Below are positions 24,163 to 32,298 of a DNA stretch of 64,000 bases, in pieces. The first letter of the stretch is position 1. Each line of letters starts with the position of its first letter. The stretch comes from Enterobacter soli ATCC BAA-2102. GTDB taxonomy: Bacteria > Pseudomonadota > Gammaproteobacteria > Enterobacterales > Enterobacteriaceae. The stretch covers positions 1 through 64,000 of the forward strand of contig NZ_LXES01000049.1 of the NCBI RefSeq assembly GCF_001654845.1, written 5' to 3'. Made by a program: the position numbers and the translations under genes. The notes below the pieces were generated by a model, which was not told the origin of the DNA, searched no databases, and was given only the letters and a program-made list of their open reading frames with translations.

Positions 24163-24828
24163 ATGGCGGTAATGACTCTCATCCTTGCCGACTCCGGGTA
24201 TGGCAAGACGTACAGCATCCGCAACGTTAACCCGGAAAGCGCCATTCTCGCCCGCTGCATTCGCAAGGCCCTGCCGTTCCGCAATACCGGCTGGAAACTC
24301 CACGGCAAACGCCTGCCGGACAATACGGTGCAACGAGGGAACGTGGTTGATATCCGCAATGGCCGGCATCTTCTTGACGTGATCCGTAACGCTGCGATGA
24401 GTAACCGAAAGATCCTGATTATCGATGATTTTCAGGCTGTCATGCAGCACGAGAACATGGACCGGGCCTACGAGACTGGCTACACCAAGTTTACCGAAAT
24501 GGCGGAACACGCCTGGCGAATCATCGAAGCTGCAACCCAGCTACCGGACGACTTCCGCGTCTATTTCCTCGCTCACACCGAAGAGAGCGAAGGGAAAATC
24601 AGGATGAAGACCGTCGGCAAGATGCTTAACGAAAAGCTCACGCCTGAAGGTTACTTCCCCATCGTTCTGCGCATCATCAAGCGCGACGGCAAACACCTTT
24701 TCCTGTTGAAGGGCGACGACAACGACACCGTGAAGTGTCCTCCTGACCTGTTCGGGCCGGAAGTGACTGACATGGATAACGACCTGGCGGCGTTCGACAA
24801 CGCAATTTCTGAATTCACTGACTTATAA
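24163..24828 (+). CDS. RecA-like AAA ATPase, Sak4-like recombinase candidate
   Basis: The 221-residue protein opens with Walker A (LADSGYGKTYS, about residues 8-18) and has a Walker B-like KILIIDDFQ at about 84-92. Size, position after an exonuclease and before an SSB-like gene match Sak4-type single-strand annealing/recombinase ATPases. A general phage ATP-binding protein is the alternative. The gene starts 3 bp after the exonuclease stop. Confidence 0.7.
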   Translation: MAVMTLILADSGYGKTYSIRNVNPESAILARCIRKALPFRNTGWKLHGKRLPDNTVQRGNVVDIRNGRHLLDVIRNAAMSNRKILIIDDFQAVMQHENMDRAYETGYTKFTEMAEHAWRIIEAATQLPDDFRVYFLAHTEESEGKIRMKTVGKMLNEKLTPEGYFPIVLRIIKRDGKHLFLLKGDDNDTVKCPPDLFGPEVTDMDNDLAAFDNAISEFTDL

Positions 24829-24839
24829 GAGAGATAACG

Positions 24840-25553
24840 ATGAACCAACCAATCAGCTTTATATGGGACCAGCAGTCGGCAGCAGCAGCATTAAAGGCAG
24901 GGTCTGCCGCAGGAATCTCAGAAACCGGCGCTTACGAGGGGGATATCACCTCGGCGGTATATGAGTTCGGTAAAGACGGCTCACAGTCTCAGGCGCTGGT
25001 GCTTTCTCTGGACGCCGATGGCCAGAAAGCAAACTTCCTGCGTATCAATTTCCTCGGTCGCGACGGCAGCCAGACATTCGGCATGGGCCTGATTGCCGCC
25101 ATTATGTGGGTTGCTCAGGTTAAAAATGCTCAGGCACAACAGCGTCAAGGGCAAAATGGCCCTGAATGGTTCCTCCCGGCGCTGGAAGGTAAGCGTGTGG
25201 GGCTGTTCCTACAGAAAATTCTCACCACTAAAACGACTGATGGCAGTGACAGCTATAAATTCGAAGTGCGCCACGTTTTCCAGCCTGGCTCTCGCCTGAC
25301 CTACAAAGAGTTCACTGAAAAAACGCCAGCCGAAGCGATCGCCGCTCTTGAGCGCACCATGAAAGACAAAGATGACCGCAAGCCTCACGATTCATCACGC
25401 GGCGGCTGGGGTGCGCATTCGAATAACAATGGTGGATGGGGGAATAATCAGACCGATCCAAACTCGGTACCGGATTCCCGTCTGCAACAGGCAAACCGTC
25501 AGGTGTCGCATAACAACCAGAACCCTCCGTTCGACGACGACATTCCATTCTAG
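24840..25553 (+). CDS. SSB-like single-stranded DNA binding protein
   Basis: The 237-residue protein has a beta-rich N-terminal domain, a Gly/Asn/Gln-rich linker (about 185-225) and the terminal acidic tip DDDIPF, the hallmark of SSB proteins, which docks partner enzymes. Its OB-fold sequence is unlike host SSB. It forms a unit with the exonuclease and ATPase upstream. Confidence 0.8.
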   Translation: MNQPISFIWDQQSAAAALKAGSAAGISETGAYEGDITSAVYEFGKDGSQSQALVLSLDADGQKANFLRINFLGRDGSQTFGMGLIAAIMWVAQVKNAQAQQRQGQNGPEWFLPALEGKRVGLFLQKILTTKTTDGSDSYKFEVRHVFQPGSRLTYKEFTEKTPAEAIAALERTMKDKDDRKPHDSSRGGWGAHSNNNGGWGNNQTDPNSVPDSRLQQANRQVSHNNQNPPFDDDIPF

Positions 25554-25564
25554 GACACCTCGTT

Positions 25565-25717
25565 ATGACTCACGCTCACGACGACATCAGGGTTGGCACA
25601 CTGTGCCTTCCCTTCATTGGTAACGGCTGGCTAATGCCATGGGATGAAGTAGTCAGCAATCCATTAAAGGCGCAGCGGCTCGCTGAGGAATATCGGGAAA
25701 GGCAGGAGGCAGCATGA
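25565..25717 (+). CDS. Small conserved phage protein
   Basis: The 50-residue frame MTHAHDDIRVGTLCLPFIGNGW overlaps the next gene by ATGA. Short proteins with the RxGTLCLP...GWxMPW core occur in other lambdoid left operons. The function is unknown. Confidence 0.65.
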   Translation: MTHAHDDIRVGTLCLPFIGNGWLMPWDEVVSNPLKAQRLAEEYRERQEAA

Positions 25718-26958
25718 GCGAAGCACCAATGATTATCGTACCGACAGATATTGGCCAGAAGATTAAAGAAATCGAATCTGCTTACCAGCGTTACGTCGAT
25801 GAATTCAGGATCCCCGAAGACCACAAAATTATCGTTAACTTTTCTGCCGGTAAAGATTCCACGGCAACCATGGCAATCGCCCACGCTCTGTTCGGCGACA
25901 AGGTGCAAGGTGTCATGGCCGATACCGACAACGAACACGAGCTGACAATTGAGTTCGGTAAAACCATTCATGAGCAAATCGGATGCAAACCGATAAGCGT
26001 GGTTAAACGAGTTTACTCAGAGGAGCATTTCTCACGTCGGCGCGAAGCCATCAGCTCAACATGGACCAAACGACAGGCAATAAGAATGGGCTCCTACCGA
26101 GGGATTATAATGCCTTCCCTGGCAAGGAGTGATACCAAATTTGGCAAGGCATGGCAGCGTACCGCTGAAAAATGGGGTATTGAATTTCAGACACCACTTG
26201 AGGCAGCGCTTTCTGTTTTGCATCCAAGCGGAAATTCATTTCTTGATGCCTGTTTACTTCATGGCAAGTTCCCTCAACTACGGGATCGCTTCTGCACTGA
26301 TGAGTTAAAGATTCAAATAGCATTCGATGCTGTCATGCAACCCATGTTGGATGATGGTGAGGTTATCGTTCAGTGGTCCGGGGTGCGAGCAGATGAGTCG
26401 TCGAAGCGTGCTGGGTACGAGCGGTTTTCAACTGATCAGCGAGACCCGGCGTTTCTTTATAACTTCCTGCCAATTCACCAATGGACTGCTTCTGACGTTT
26501 TCGCACTTCACAAGCACTTTGGCCTTAATCCAAATCCGCTTTACCTGCAAGGAGCTGCCCGCGTCGGGTGCATGAATTGCGTGCTGTGCAATAAAGAGGA
26601 AATAGCTGAGACGGCAGCTCGCTGGCCTGAATACATCGAAAAGCATAGGCAGTGGGAGCTAAAGGTTCGCCTTGTCAGTCGCTGGGTTCACTGGATGAGC
26701 GTAGGTGAAATAAGCCAAAGGTGGATGAAGCAGTTCAACCTTCCTCTGGGTAGGGAAGTACAATTATATGGACTTAGACCTGATGTTGAACGTGTTGAAT
26801 GGTCTGGATTCTATGGCCCGCGCGGCGGAATGAACACCCCTGGAGTTGATGCGGTTTTAGAGTGGGCTAAGACTGGGCGTGGTGGTAAAGTTTATGACTT
26901 AATAAAATCAAGTATCGATACCACCGTCTGCTCTTCACGTTATGGTCTGTGTGAATAA
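25714..26958 (+). CDS. PP-loop ATPase, PAPS reductase-like protein
   Basis: The 414-residue protein has the PP-loop SAGKDST at residues 44-50 and further sulfurtransferase-type features: RDRFCTDELK, VQWSGVRADES, and Cys pairs in CMNCVLCNKE and a C-terminal CSSRYGLCE that could hold a metal or Fe-S cluster. PAPS-reductase-like proteins of phages are of unclear role; in other systems relatives act in DNA phosphorothioation (DndC) or tRNA thiolation. No other dnd genes are visible here. The gene is more AT-rich in its second half. Confidence 0.75.
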   Translation: MSEAPMIIVPTDIGQKIKEIESAYQRYVDEFRIPEDHKIIVNFSAGKDSTATMAIAHALFGDKVQGVMADTDNEHELTIEFGKTIHEQIGCKPISVVKRVYSEEHFSRRREAISSTWTKRQAIRMGSYRGIIMPSLARSDTKFGKAWQRTAEKWGIEFQTPLEAALSVLHPSGNSFLDACLLHGKFPQLRDRFCTDELKIQIAFDAVMQPMLDDGEVIVQWSGVRADESSKRAGYERFSTDQRDPAFLYNFLPIHQWTASDVFALHKHFGLNPNPLYLQGAARVGCMNCVLCNKEEIAETAARWPEYIEKHRQWELKVRLVSRWVHWMSVGEISQRWMKQFNLPLGREVQLYGLRPDVERVEWSGFYGPRGGMNTPGVDAVLEWAKTGRGGKVYDLIKSSIDTTVCSSRYGLCE

Positions 26959-26969
26959 AATACTGCCCA

Positions 26970-27572
26970 TCAGACGATGGGCTTGCTAAATACAACTTTT
27001 TGCCATTGTATTTCATTACGCTTGAAGCTGTCAGTTCCCAGTTCAGTAATGAAAACAGGCGTGAGAGAATTTTTCTTCGCTAGTTCCAACAACTCATCCG
27101 TACGAACCACGGATATATTCCGGTCTGGTTCAGCCGGCCCTAATCGCAAAGTAATTATTAATTTCCCTTTATCAGTCAAAAGACTTGAAAGTACCTCAAG
27201 AGACTTAGCTTGCTCATGTTCCGCAAGATGCATCCACACCGCACTCAATAGGATTAAGTCAAATTTTTTATTGCTTGATTTTATTTTCGACAACAATGGA
27301 AGTGAATCATCCACCCAATAAATATCGCTTCCCACATAATAGTCCTGGGCCAGAGCTCTCATCCTGCTGCTTGGCTCAACTGCTACAACTTGGAAGCCTT
27401 TACTTGCTAAAGCAGCTGCATCTCTTCCAGAACCTGAGCCAACATCTAAAGCTAGACCATGACAATCACCAATATAACGTTCAACATCTGAAAATATGGT
27501 TTCAAAATCAAGCGATATATAATCCGAAAACAAACGCTCAGCATTTTTTTCATAAAAATCCCAGCTTGTCAT
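26970..27572 (-). CDS. Class I SAM-dependent methyltransferase, accessory
   Basis: The 200-residue protein has motif I LDVGSGSGRDAAAL (about residue 42), acidic motif II VVAVEPSS and a motif IV region FDLILLSAVWMHL. It is of the small-molecule or general type rather than a DNA methylase (no DPPY/NPPY). It is AT-rich, on the opposite strand to the left operon, and coupled by ATGA to the membrane protein gene upstream. Substrate is unknown. Confidence 0.75.
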   Translation of the reverse strand: MTSWDFYEKNAERLFSDYISLDFETIFSDVERYIGDCHGLALDVGSGSGRDAAALASKGFQVVAVEPSSRMRALAQDYYVGSDIYWVDDSLPLLSKIKSSNKKFDLILLSAVWMHLAEHEQAKSLEVLSSLLTDKGKLIITLRLGPAEPDRNISVVRTDELLELAKKNSLTPVFITELGTDSFKRNEIQWQKVVFSKPIV

Positions 27573-28150
27573 TTTAAACCACCTTGTTTAGCTTCAATTA
27601 TCAAAGCTGAGCCATTATTTTTAATCGTGGCACTATAATTTGTAGCATTAGTTGTCTTAGAAAAGAACTTAGGGTTTACGATTCCCGCCAGATTAGTAGC
27701 AGCACAGATTATCAGCATAATAATCCAGCATCCAACGACAATATGTTTCCTACCTTTAGCAACCACGGGAACATTAAACTGAAGATTAAATTCACAACTT
27801 AATTTTTTTAATAATGGATGATTATCTGGATTCTCTATCTCCTGCTGCTTCTTTATTTTAACACCAATAAGCTGACGTAAGCGCATCAAGGAGAATATAG
27901 TTGTCACATCGAACAAAAATAAAATAAAAAAGATTATCCTAAGAGAACTTTCATTTGCAATTGTAGTTGCATACCAAAGTCCTCCATTTACTGCAATTAC
28001 AAAACTGGGGATTTGCCACATGAGCTGATTTAATGCTCGCATGTGCTGACCCGCCTCAAGATAAGTAATCTCCTGGAGCCTTTGATGCCAACGAATTGTC
28101 TCTAGCTTTATATCTTCACTTGTCTGTCGTGACGGAGGCTGATTAACCAT
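27569..28150 (-). CDS. Three-helix membrane protein paired with methyltransferase
   Basis: From the ATG at 28150 the 193-residue protein has transmembrane segments at about 46-64 (MWQIPSFVIAVNGGLWYAT region), 70-89 and 136-158, with a charged cytoplasmic linker (KKQQEIENPDN) between the second and third. An upstream GTG at 28195 would add 15 residues. The layout recalls SLATT-like or other membrane effector proteins, but I do not recognise the family. It forms a two-gene AT-rich operon with the methyltransferase. Confidence 0.65.
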   Translation of the reverse strand: MVNQPPSRQTSEDIKLETIRWHQRLQEITYLEAGQHMRALNQLMWQIPSFVIAVNGGLWYATTIANESSLRIIFFILFLFDVTTIFSLMRLRQLIGVKIKKQQEIENPDNHPLLKKLSCEFNLQFNVPVVAKGRKHIVVGCWIIMLIICAATNLAGIVNPKFFSKTTNATNYSATIKNNGSALIIEAKQGGLK

Positions 28151-28246
28151 GTTATCCCTGCTCGATGTACTTAGATCTTCTGATGATGCTAGCACAGCAT
28201 CTCATGTAGATGAATTTTATATGTACGAGAGACTTTGTAAAAACAG

Positions 28247-28420
28247 ATGCGCAAGAAGCCAAAACCAAACTGTAACGATACGGTGCCTCCCATCATCAAC
28301 AAGCATCACAAGAAAATTGAAGCTCTGGGAGTTAGCCTCCTGGAGTTCGTCGTATACACAGGGCGCGGCTTAATCGCCGCTTCGGAGTTGAATAGTGACC
28401 AAATACGCGAAACTGGATAG
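28247..28420 (+). CDS. Small hypothetical phage protein
   Basis: The 57-residue frame MRKKPKPNCNDTVPPIINKHH... is basic at the N-terminus and overlaps the next gene by 26 bp. The ribosome site is weak. It resumes the plus-strand left operon after the inverted accessory pair. Confidence 0.45.
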   Translation: MRKKPKPNCNDTVPPIINKHHKKIEALGVSLLEFVVYTGRGLIAASELNSDQIRETG

Positions 28421-28625
28421 CGAAGTGTTAAGCGCTATCGGCGCTCAGCCAACCTCGTTTTTGAAGATAATTAACCCTTCCGTCAGACAGGAGTGCCTGG
28501 TCATTGCTGAAGCAGAAGGAAAGCACCCGATGGACGTCTTCCGCATCCTTGACCGCCGCATCCAGTCACTCAGGAAGCTTGGCGTTATTCAGCACGTCAA
28601 AGGTAAAGGGTGGATACAGCCATGA
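28395..28625 (+). CDS. Hypothetical phage protein, winged-helix-like
   Basis: The 76-residue product starts at a GTG with CGGAG upstream. The pattern of helices ending RRIQSLRKLGVIQHVKGKGW looks like a short winged helix. The function is unknown. Confidence 0.6.
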   Translation: MTKYAKLDSEVLSAIGAQPTSFLKIINPSVRQECLVIAEAEGKHPMDVFRILDRRIQSLRKLGVIQHVKGKGWIQP

Positions 28626-28640
28626 AATCGCAAATCACCA

Positions 28641-28662
28641 GGTCGCTAAAGCGGCCTTTTTT
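28641..28662 (+). terminator. Possible intra-operon terminator
   Basis: GGTCGC and GCGGCC form a short stem around TAAA followed by T6. It may attenuate the left operon unless polymerase is antiterminated. Confidence 0.55.
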
Positions 28663-28713
28663 ATTGCTGGCCTTTACCTTCAACCGCATTAATCGACTCT
28701 TCGAGGAATAACT

Positions 28714-28860
28714 ATGGACGAAATGACACAGGCATTTAAAGACTGGTACGAAAAAGAAACTGGATGGTGTGTAGAAGATGCACCCTCAGACGATGTAACA
28801 GCGCTTATCTGGCTGGCATGGAAAGCCGGGAAAAAGGCTGGTGAAGACTTTAAGGGATGA
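28714..28860 (+). CDS. Small hypothetical phage protein
   Basis: The 48-residue frame MDEMTQAFKDWYEKETGW is acidic with Trp-rich segments and has GAGGA upstream. It starts 52 bp after the possible terminator. No family is recognised, but small proteins with this design are common in left operons. Confidence 0.6.
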   Translation: MDEMTQAFKDWYEKETGWCVEDAPSDDVTALIWLAWKAGKKAGEDFKG

Positions 28861-28863
28861 ATC

Positions 28864-29079
28864 ATGGACATCATCGACACAGCAGCAGAGATTGAAGAGC
28901 TTCAGCGTAACGCTGCCCTTTCCGCTCACCGGCTAAACCGCAACGCCGTATCAGCTGAGCATTGCAGTGAATGTGGGGAGGACATCCCGGCGCTGCGGCG
29001 CGCTGCCGTTCCCGGCTGCCAGACGTGTTCCAGTTGCCAGGAAGAGATAGAACTGAGAAATAAGCAGAGGGGGCAGTAA
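28864..29079 (+). CDS. TraR/DksA-family zinc finger protein
   Basis: The 71-residue protein is a short TraR/DksA member: an N-terminal helix pair, then CSECGEDIP...RRAAVPGCQTCSSCQ forming the four-Cys zinc finger. Such phage TraR-like proteins can bind in the RNA polymerase secondary channel and shift host transcription without ppGpp. It overlaps the next ATG by 1 bp. Confidence 0.88.
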   Translation: MDIIDTAAEIEELQRNAALSAHRLNRNAVSAEHCSECGEDIPALRRAAVPGCQTCSSCQEEIELRNKQRGQ

Positions 29080-29591
29080 TGCAGCAAGCAATTTTAGACA
29101 TGTGCTGCGGATCTCGCATGTTCTGGTTCGATAAGCAGGACGAGCGAGCGGTGTTCAGTGATATCCGCGCCGAGCAGCATGAACTTTGCGACGGCCGCCA
29201 GTTAGTTATCAACCCGGACCTTATTGCAGACTTCCGCGCCCTTCCCTTTGCCGATAACACCTTCCCTGTCGTCGTTTTCGATCCGCCTCACCTCGAACGC
29301 GTCGGTGAAAACGCCTGGATGGGGAAAAAGTACGGGCGGCTAAATAAAGAAACATGGCGCGATGATTTGCGCTCCGGGTTCTCAGAGGCATTCCGGGTGT
29401 TGTGGCCAAACGGCGTACTCATCTTCAAATGGAGCGAAACACAGATCCCGGTTAGCAATATCCTGGTGCTTACCGACGAGAAACCGGTCATCTGGCAGCG
29501 CACCGGCAAGTCAGACAAAACCCACTGGGTGATTTTCGTCAAAGGTGGTCCAAATGTTCCAGCTAATTCAACGGGGTCAGATTTACGCTGA
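29079..29591 (+). CDS. Phage SAM-dependent methyltransferase-like protein
   Basis: The 170-residue product begins ILDMCCGSRMFWFDK, a motif I variant, and has VVVFDPPHL, the DPP-type catalytic motif of N-methylating enzymes. Related proteins are frequent in lambdoid left operons. DNA adenine or cytosine-N4 methylation is possible. An altered motif I means activity is uncertain. Confidence 0.8.
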   Translation: MQQAILDMCCGSRMFWFDKQDERAVFSDIRAEQHELCDGRQLVINPDLIADFRALPFADNTFPVVVFDPPHLERVGENAWMGKKYGRLNKETWRDDLRSGFSEAFRVLWPNGVLIFKWSETQIPVSNILVLTDEKPVIWQRTGKSDKTHWVIFVKGGPNVPANSTGSDLR

Positions 29592-29793
29592 CCATTCAGG
29601 TTGGCCCGTCATCATCCACAGCTGCACATCAGAGATAGTCCGCTACTGGAGACAGAGCCGGATCAACACCGCTTCAGTCGACCGATTCAACAATGACTTT
29701 GAGCACCTCGATCACCGTGAGGCGGCACAGATACGCGCCGAACTGGAGACGAGCGAGCACATTAAATTGCTGCGCGCCCAGCGCGCGGCATGA
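29554..29793 (+). CDS. DUF4222-like phage protein
   Basis: From the ATG at 29554 the 79-residue protein matches the short DUF4222 layout: RGQIYADHSGWPVIIHS, then RYWRQ and VDRFNNDFEHLD. It overlaps the methyltransferase end by 38 bp. The function is unknown. Confidence 0.65.
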   Translation: MFQLIQRGQIYADHSGWPVIIHSCTSEIVRYWRQSRINTASVDRFNNDFEHLDHREAAQIRAELETSEHIKLLRAQRAA

Positions 29794-29802
29794 GGAGAGA
29801 TT

Positions 29803-29970
29803 ATGAAGAGTAACGCGGCCGCTCGTCGGCTACTTGGGATGCCACACTGGCGCAGCAATACACAGCAGATGGAACTAATCGAAGGTCACCCTTCGGCAAG
29901 GACTGGGAAGCATGTAACGACATGGGTTGCACTTCGCACTCGATCCGGAAGCTTTTTCTACTTCCGCTGA
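29803..29970 (+). CDS. Small basic hypothetical protein
   Basis: The 55-residue frame MKSNAARRLLGMPHWRSNTQQM has GAGGAGAG upstream and 9 bp spacing from the previous stop. It is strongly basic. No family is recognised. Confidence 0.55.
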   Translation: MKSNAAARRLLGMPHWRSNTQQMELIEGHPSARTGKHVTTWVALRTRSGSFFYFR

Positions 29971-30034
29971 CGCAACTGATAGCCAGTTATGAGCTGGCTA
30001 TTGGGTGCGAAAGCACTGCTCCGTTATCCCTTTT

Positions 30035-30061
30035 GCCCGGCCACGCGCCGGGCTTCTTTTT
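30035..30061 (+). terminator. Terminator-like hairpin in left operon
   Basis: GCCCGG at 30035-30040 pairs with CCGGGC at 30048-30053, followed by TTCTTTTT. It separates the short-gene cluster from the small membrane protein and the integration genes. Confidence 0.65.
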
Positions 30062-30072
30062 GGGAGTTCACC

Positions 30073-30189
30073 ATGCAATCAAACCCCATGAACTGGCTCA
30101 TCGCAGCTCTTATTGCCCTGGGCGCTCTCATCTCATTTCTTCACGAACCGGAAGGTGTGCAATGGCTGCTTTTAATGTGGGCGCATTAG
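30073..30189 (+). CDS. Small single-helix membrane protein
   Basis: The 38-residue frame starts MQSNPMNWLIAALIALGALISFL behind GGAG. It has one membrane segment. It overlaps the start of the next gene by 28 bp. The function is unknown. Confidence 0.5.
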   Translation: MQSNPMNWLIAALIALGALISFLHEPEGVQWLLLMWAH

Positions 30190-30362
30190 TCCAGAAGAAG
30201 ACCGGCGGACTGAGGGGGATAGTCGAAAGCCTGCTGGAACCGGAAAACGATAAGCCAAGGGTTTATGTCGCATGGGACGGCGGTACTTATCAGATCCATT
30301 ACGAATACGAATTACGCGCGGCCACTCCAGACCAGCCGCAGTTTTATAAAACGATGTCATAG
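30162..30362 (+). CDS. Hypothetical phage protein
   Basis: From the ATG at 30162 (GGAAGG upstream) the 66-residue product MAAFNVGALVQKKTGGLRGIVES has a small beta-barrel-like pattern (GALVQKKTGG, RVYVAWDGG). It is similar in design to YodC-type DUF2158 proteins, although I do not claim homology. It precedes the excisionase gene. Confidence 0.6.
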   Translation: MAAFNVGALVQKKTGGLRGIVESLLEPENDKPRVYVAWDGGTYQIHYEYELRAATPDQPQFYKTMS

Positions 30363-30370
30363 GAGCGACC

Positions 30371-30616
30371 ATGAGTGAAATGACCTTAATCGTACCCAAC
30401 GACTGGGTGACAGAAGAAAAGCTCGTCGAGATTACCGGCCTTCGCCCTGGCACTATCGAGCGGGCCCGCAAAAAATGCTGGATGGTCGGTCGGGAATATC
30501 TGCATGTTTCCCCTGACGGCGTGCCGAAGAAAAACAGTGAATGCATGTACAACCGTAAGGCTGTCGACCAGTGGGTTGAGAGCATGTCAAAGAAACAGCC
30601 GGGTGCGCGCCAATGA
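30371..30616 (+). CDS. xis: Excisionase (DUF1233 type)
   Basis: The 81-residue protein shows the DUF1233 excisionase pattern: VPNDWVTEEKLVEITGLRPGTIERARKKCW and GREYLHVSPDG...ECMYNRKAVDQW (given here as overlapping motifs). It directs integrase toward excision. It lies 45 bp before integrase, the usual xis-int pair. Confidence 0.88.
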   Translation: MSEMTLIVPNDWVTEEKLVEITGLRPGTIERARKKCWMVGREYLHVSPDGVPKKNSECMYNRKAVDQWVESMSKKQPGARQ

Positions 30617-30661
30617 AGATCCGTTTATGCTTAGCGGGCTCTTGGACGTCAGGAGGGAATA

Positions 30662-31954
30662 ATGGCTAAGTCAGCATACCCAACAGGCGTGGAGAATCAT
30701 GGCGGAACGCTCCGCATATGGTTCATCTATAAAGGCAGCCGGGTGCGTGAAAGCCTCGGCGTGCCAGATACACCAAAAAACAGGAAAGTCGCTGGCGAGC
30801 TGCGCGCGGCAGTGTGCTTTTCGATTAAAACAGGGAATTTCAATTATTCTACTCAGTTCCCGGACTCACCAAACCTGAAGAAATTCGGGGTGGAGAGTAA
30901 GGAAATAACCGTGCTGGAACTGGCGAATAAGTGGCTTGAGCTGAAACGCATGGAGATCAGCACCAACGCGATGTCACGCTATTCATCTATAGCGCGCAAT
31001 ATGGTGCCAAGGATCGGCGGTGACAGGCTGGTTTCTGCGGTGACGCAGGAAGACCTGCTGTTTATCAGGAAGGAATTGCTAACCGGTTATCACACCCTGA
31101 AGGCAGGGCAGAAAACGCCGGTTAAAGGCCGCTCCGTCAGAACGGTCAACAACTACATGAAAATCATGGGTGGGATGTTTAAGTTTGCCACCGAAAGCGG
31201 GTATGTCAGGGCCAACCCATTTACCGGAATAGCCATGCTTAAGCGCTCTCGATGCGAACCAGATCCTCTGACACGCGAGGAGTTCGTCAGGATGGTGAAC
31301 GGATGCGCCCACCAGCAGCTGAAAAATATGTGGTCTCTTGCCGTGTACACTGGCGCGCGCCACGGCGAACTCGTGTCATTGGCCTGGGAAGATATCGACC
31401 TGAAAGCGGGTACGATGATGATCCGCCGGAACCACACGTTAACGAAGGAGTTCACCCTTCCAAAAACAGAGGCCGGAACGGACCGCATCATAAACCTCAT
31501 TCAGCCAGCTATAGACGTGCTGAAAAACCAGGCTGAATTAACACGCCTGGGTAAGCAGTATCAAGTTGAGGTCAAACTGCGTGAGTATGGCCGCACCGAT
31601 GTGCATCCGTGCACGTTCGTGTTCAACCCGCAGATCGCTTCACGTAATGGCCGTGCCGGGCATCATTACGCTGTGGGGTCGATTAACCAGTCATGGGAGG
31701 CGGCAATGCGACGCGCCGGGATTCGCTATCGCAGAGCATACCAGTCCAGACACACGTATGCATGTTGGTCATTAGCAGCAGGTGCCAACCCGAACTTCAT
31801 AGCGAAGCAAATGGGCCACACCGACGCGCAAATGGTTTACCGGGTGTACGGATCCTGGATGGCCGAAAACAACCAGGACCAGGTGCTCATCCTGAACCAG
31901 AAATTGAGTGAGTTTGCCCCATCCATGCCCCACGCAGTAGGATCGGATGGTTAA
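30662..31954 (+). CDS. int: Tyrosine-family phage integrase
   Basis: The 430-residue protein has an N-terminal arm-binding domain, a SAM-like core-binding domain (ELANKWLELKRMEIS) and the catalytic core: Arg in TGARHGE, Lys in LPKTEAG, HTYACW, GH in QMGHTD and Tyr in MVYRVYG. The intact catalytic set suggests activity. It ends 30 bp from the fliE stop, so the right attachment site lies here. AGGAGG precedes the ATG. Confidence 0.93.
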   Translation: MAKSAYPTGVENHGGTLRIWFIYKGSRVRESLGVPDTPKNRKVAGELRAAVCFSIKTGNFNYSTQFPDSPNLKKFGVESKEITVLELANKWLELKRMEISTNAMSRYSSIARNMVPRIGGDRLVSAVTQEDLLFIRKELLTGYHTLKAGQKTPVKGRSVRTVNNYMKIMGGMFKFATESGYVRANPFTGIAMLKRSRCEPDPLTREEFVRMVNGCAHQQLKNMWSLAVYTGARHGELVSLAWEDIDLKAGTMMIRRNHTLTKEFTLPKTEAGTDRIINLIQPAIDVLKNQAELTRLGKQYQVEVKLREYGRTDVHPCTFVFNPQIASRNGRAGHHYAVGSINQSWEAAMRRAGIRYRRAYQSRHTYACWSLAAGANPNFIAKQMGHTDAQMVYRVYGSWMAENNQDQVLILNQKLSEFAPSMPHAVGSDG

Positions 31955-31969
31955 TAAATATAAATATCA

Positions 31970-31987
31970 TTAGGTTAGATAACCTAA
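31970..31987. other. Perfect palindrome at the prophage/fliE boundary
   Basis: TTAGGTTA and TAACCTAA are separated by GA and include the fliE stop codon. This lies within the expected attachment region next to int. It may be part of the attachment core or a convergent hairpin. The partner site is outside the window. Confidence 0.4.
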
Positions 31988-32298
31988 ACCTGCATTCCCA
32001 TCACTTCCTGGTACGCAGAAACCAGCTTATTCCTTACCTGGATCCCCATCTGCAACGACACAGACGCTTTTTGCAAATCGGTCATCACATCGTTGAGCGC
32101 CACACCCGGTTCACCCAGACTGAACTTCTCCGCCTGTGTACGCGCAGCGGTCTGGGTATCGCTGATACGGTCAAGAGCGGCGTGCAGTTGCCCCGCAAAG
32201 CTGATGGTCGGCTGTTCTTCTGCCACGCTCTGATTACGTGCCGTCATCGCCGTTGCCTGCAACTGACTGATCACCCCTTCAATGCCCTGTATAGCCAT
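31984..32298 (-). CDS. fliE: Flagellar hook-basal body protein FliE
   Basis: This 104-residue protein matches FliE, which joins the MS ring to the rod: the C-terminal VSLQMGIQVRNKLVSAYQEVM is nearly invariant in enterobacteria (cited as SLQMGIQVRN and AYQEVM). It is divergent from fliF. The prophage integrase abuts its 3' end, and the coding sequence is intact. Confidence 0.95.
   Translation of the reverse strand: MAIQGIEGVISQLQATAMTARNQSVAEEQPTISFAGQLHAALDRISDTQTAARTQAEKFSLGEPGVALNDVMTDLQKASVSLQMGIQVRNKLVSAYQEVMGMQV

Noticed and set aside
28622..28711. 29-codon frame MKSQITRSLKRPF overlapping the previous stop
   Set aside because: It spans a terminator-like hairpin with T6, and the peptide has no recognised relatives, so coding is doubtful.
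31954..32000. Exact attR core sequence
   Set aside because: The left end of the prophage is outside the window, so the duplicated core cannot be identified.
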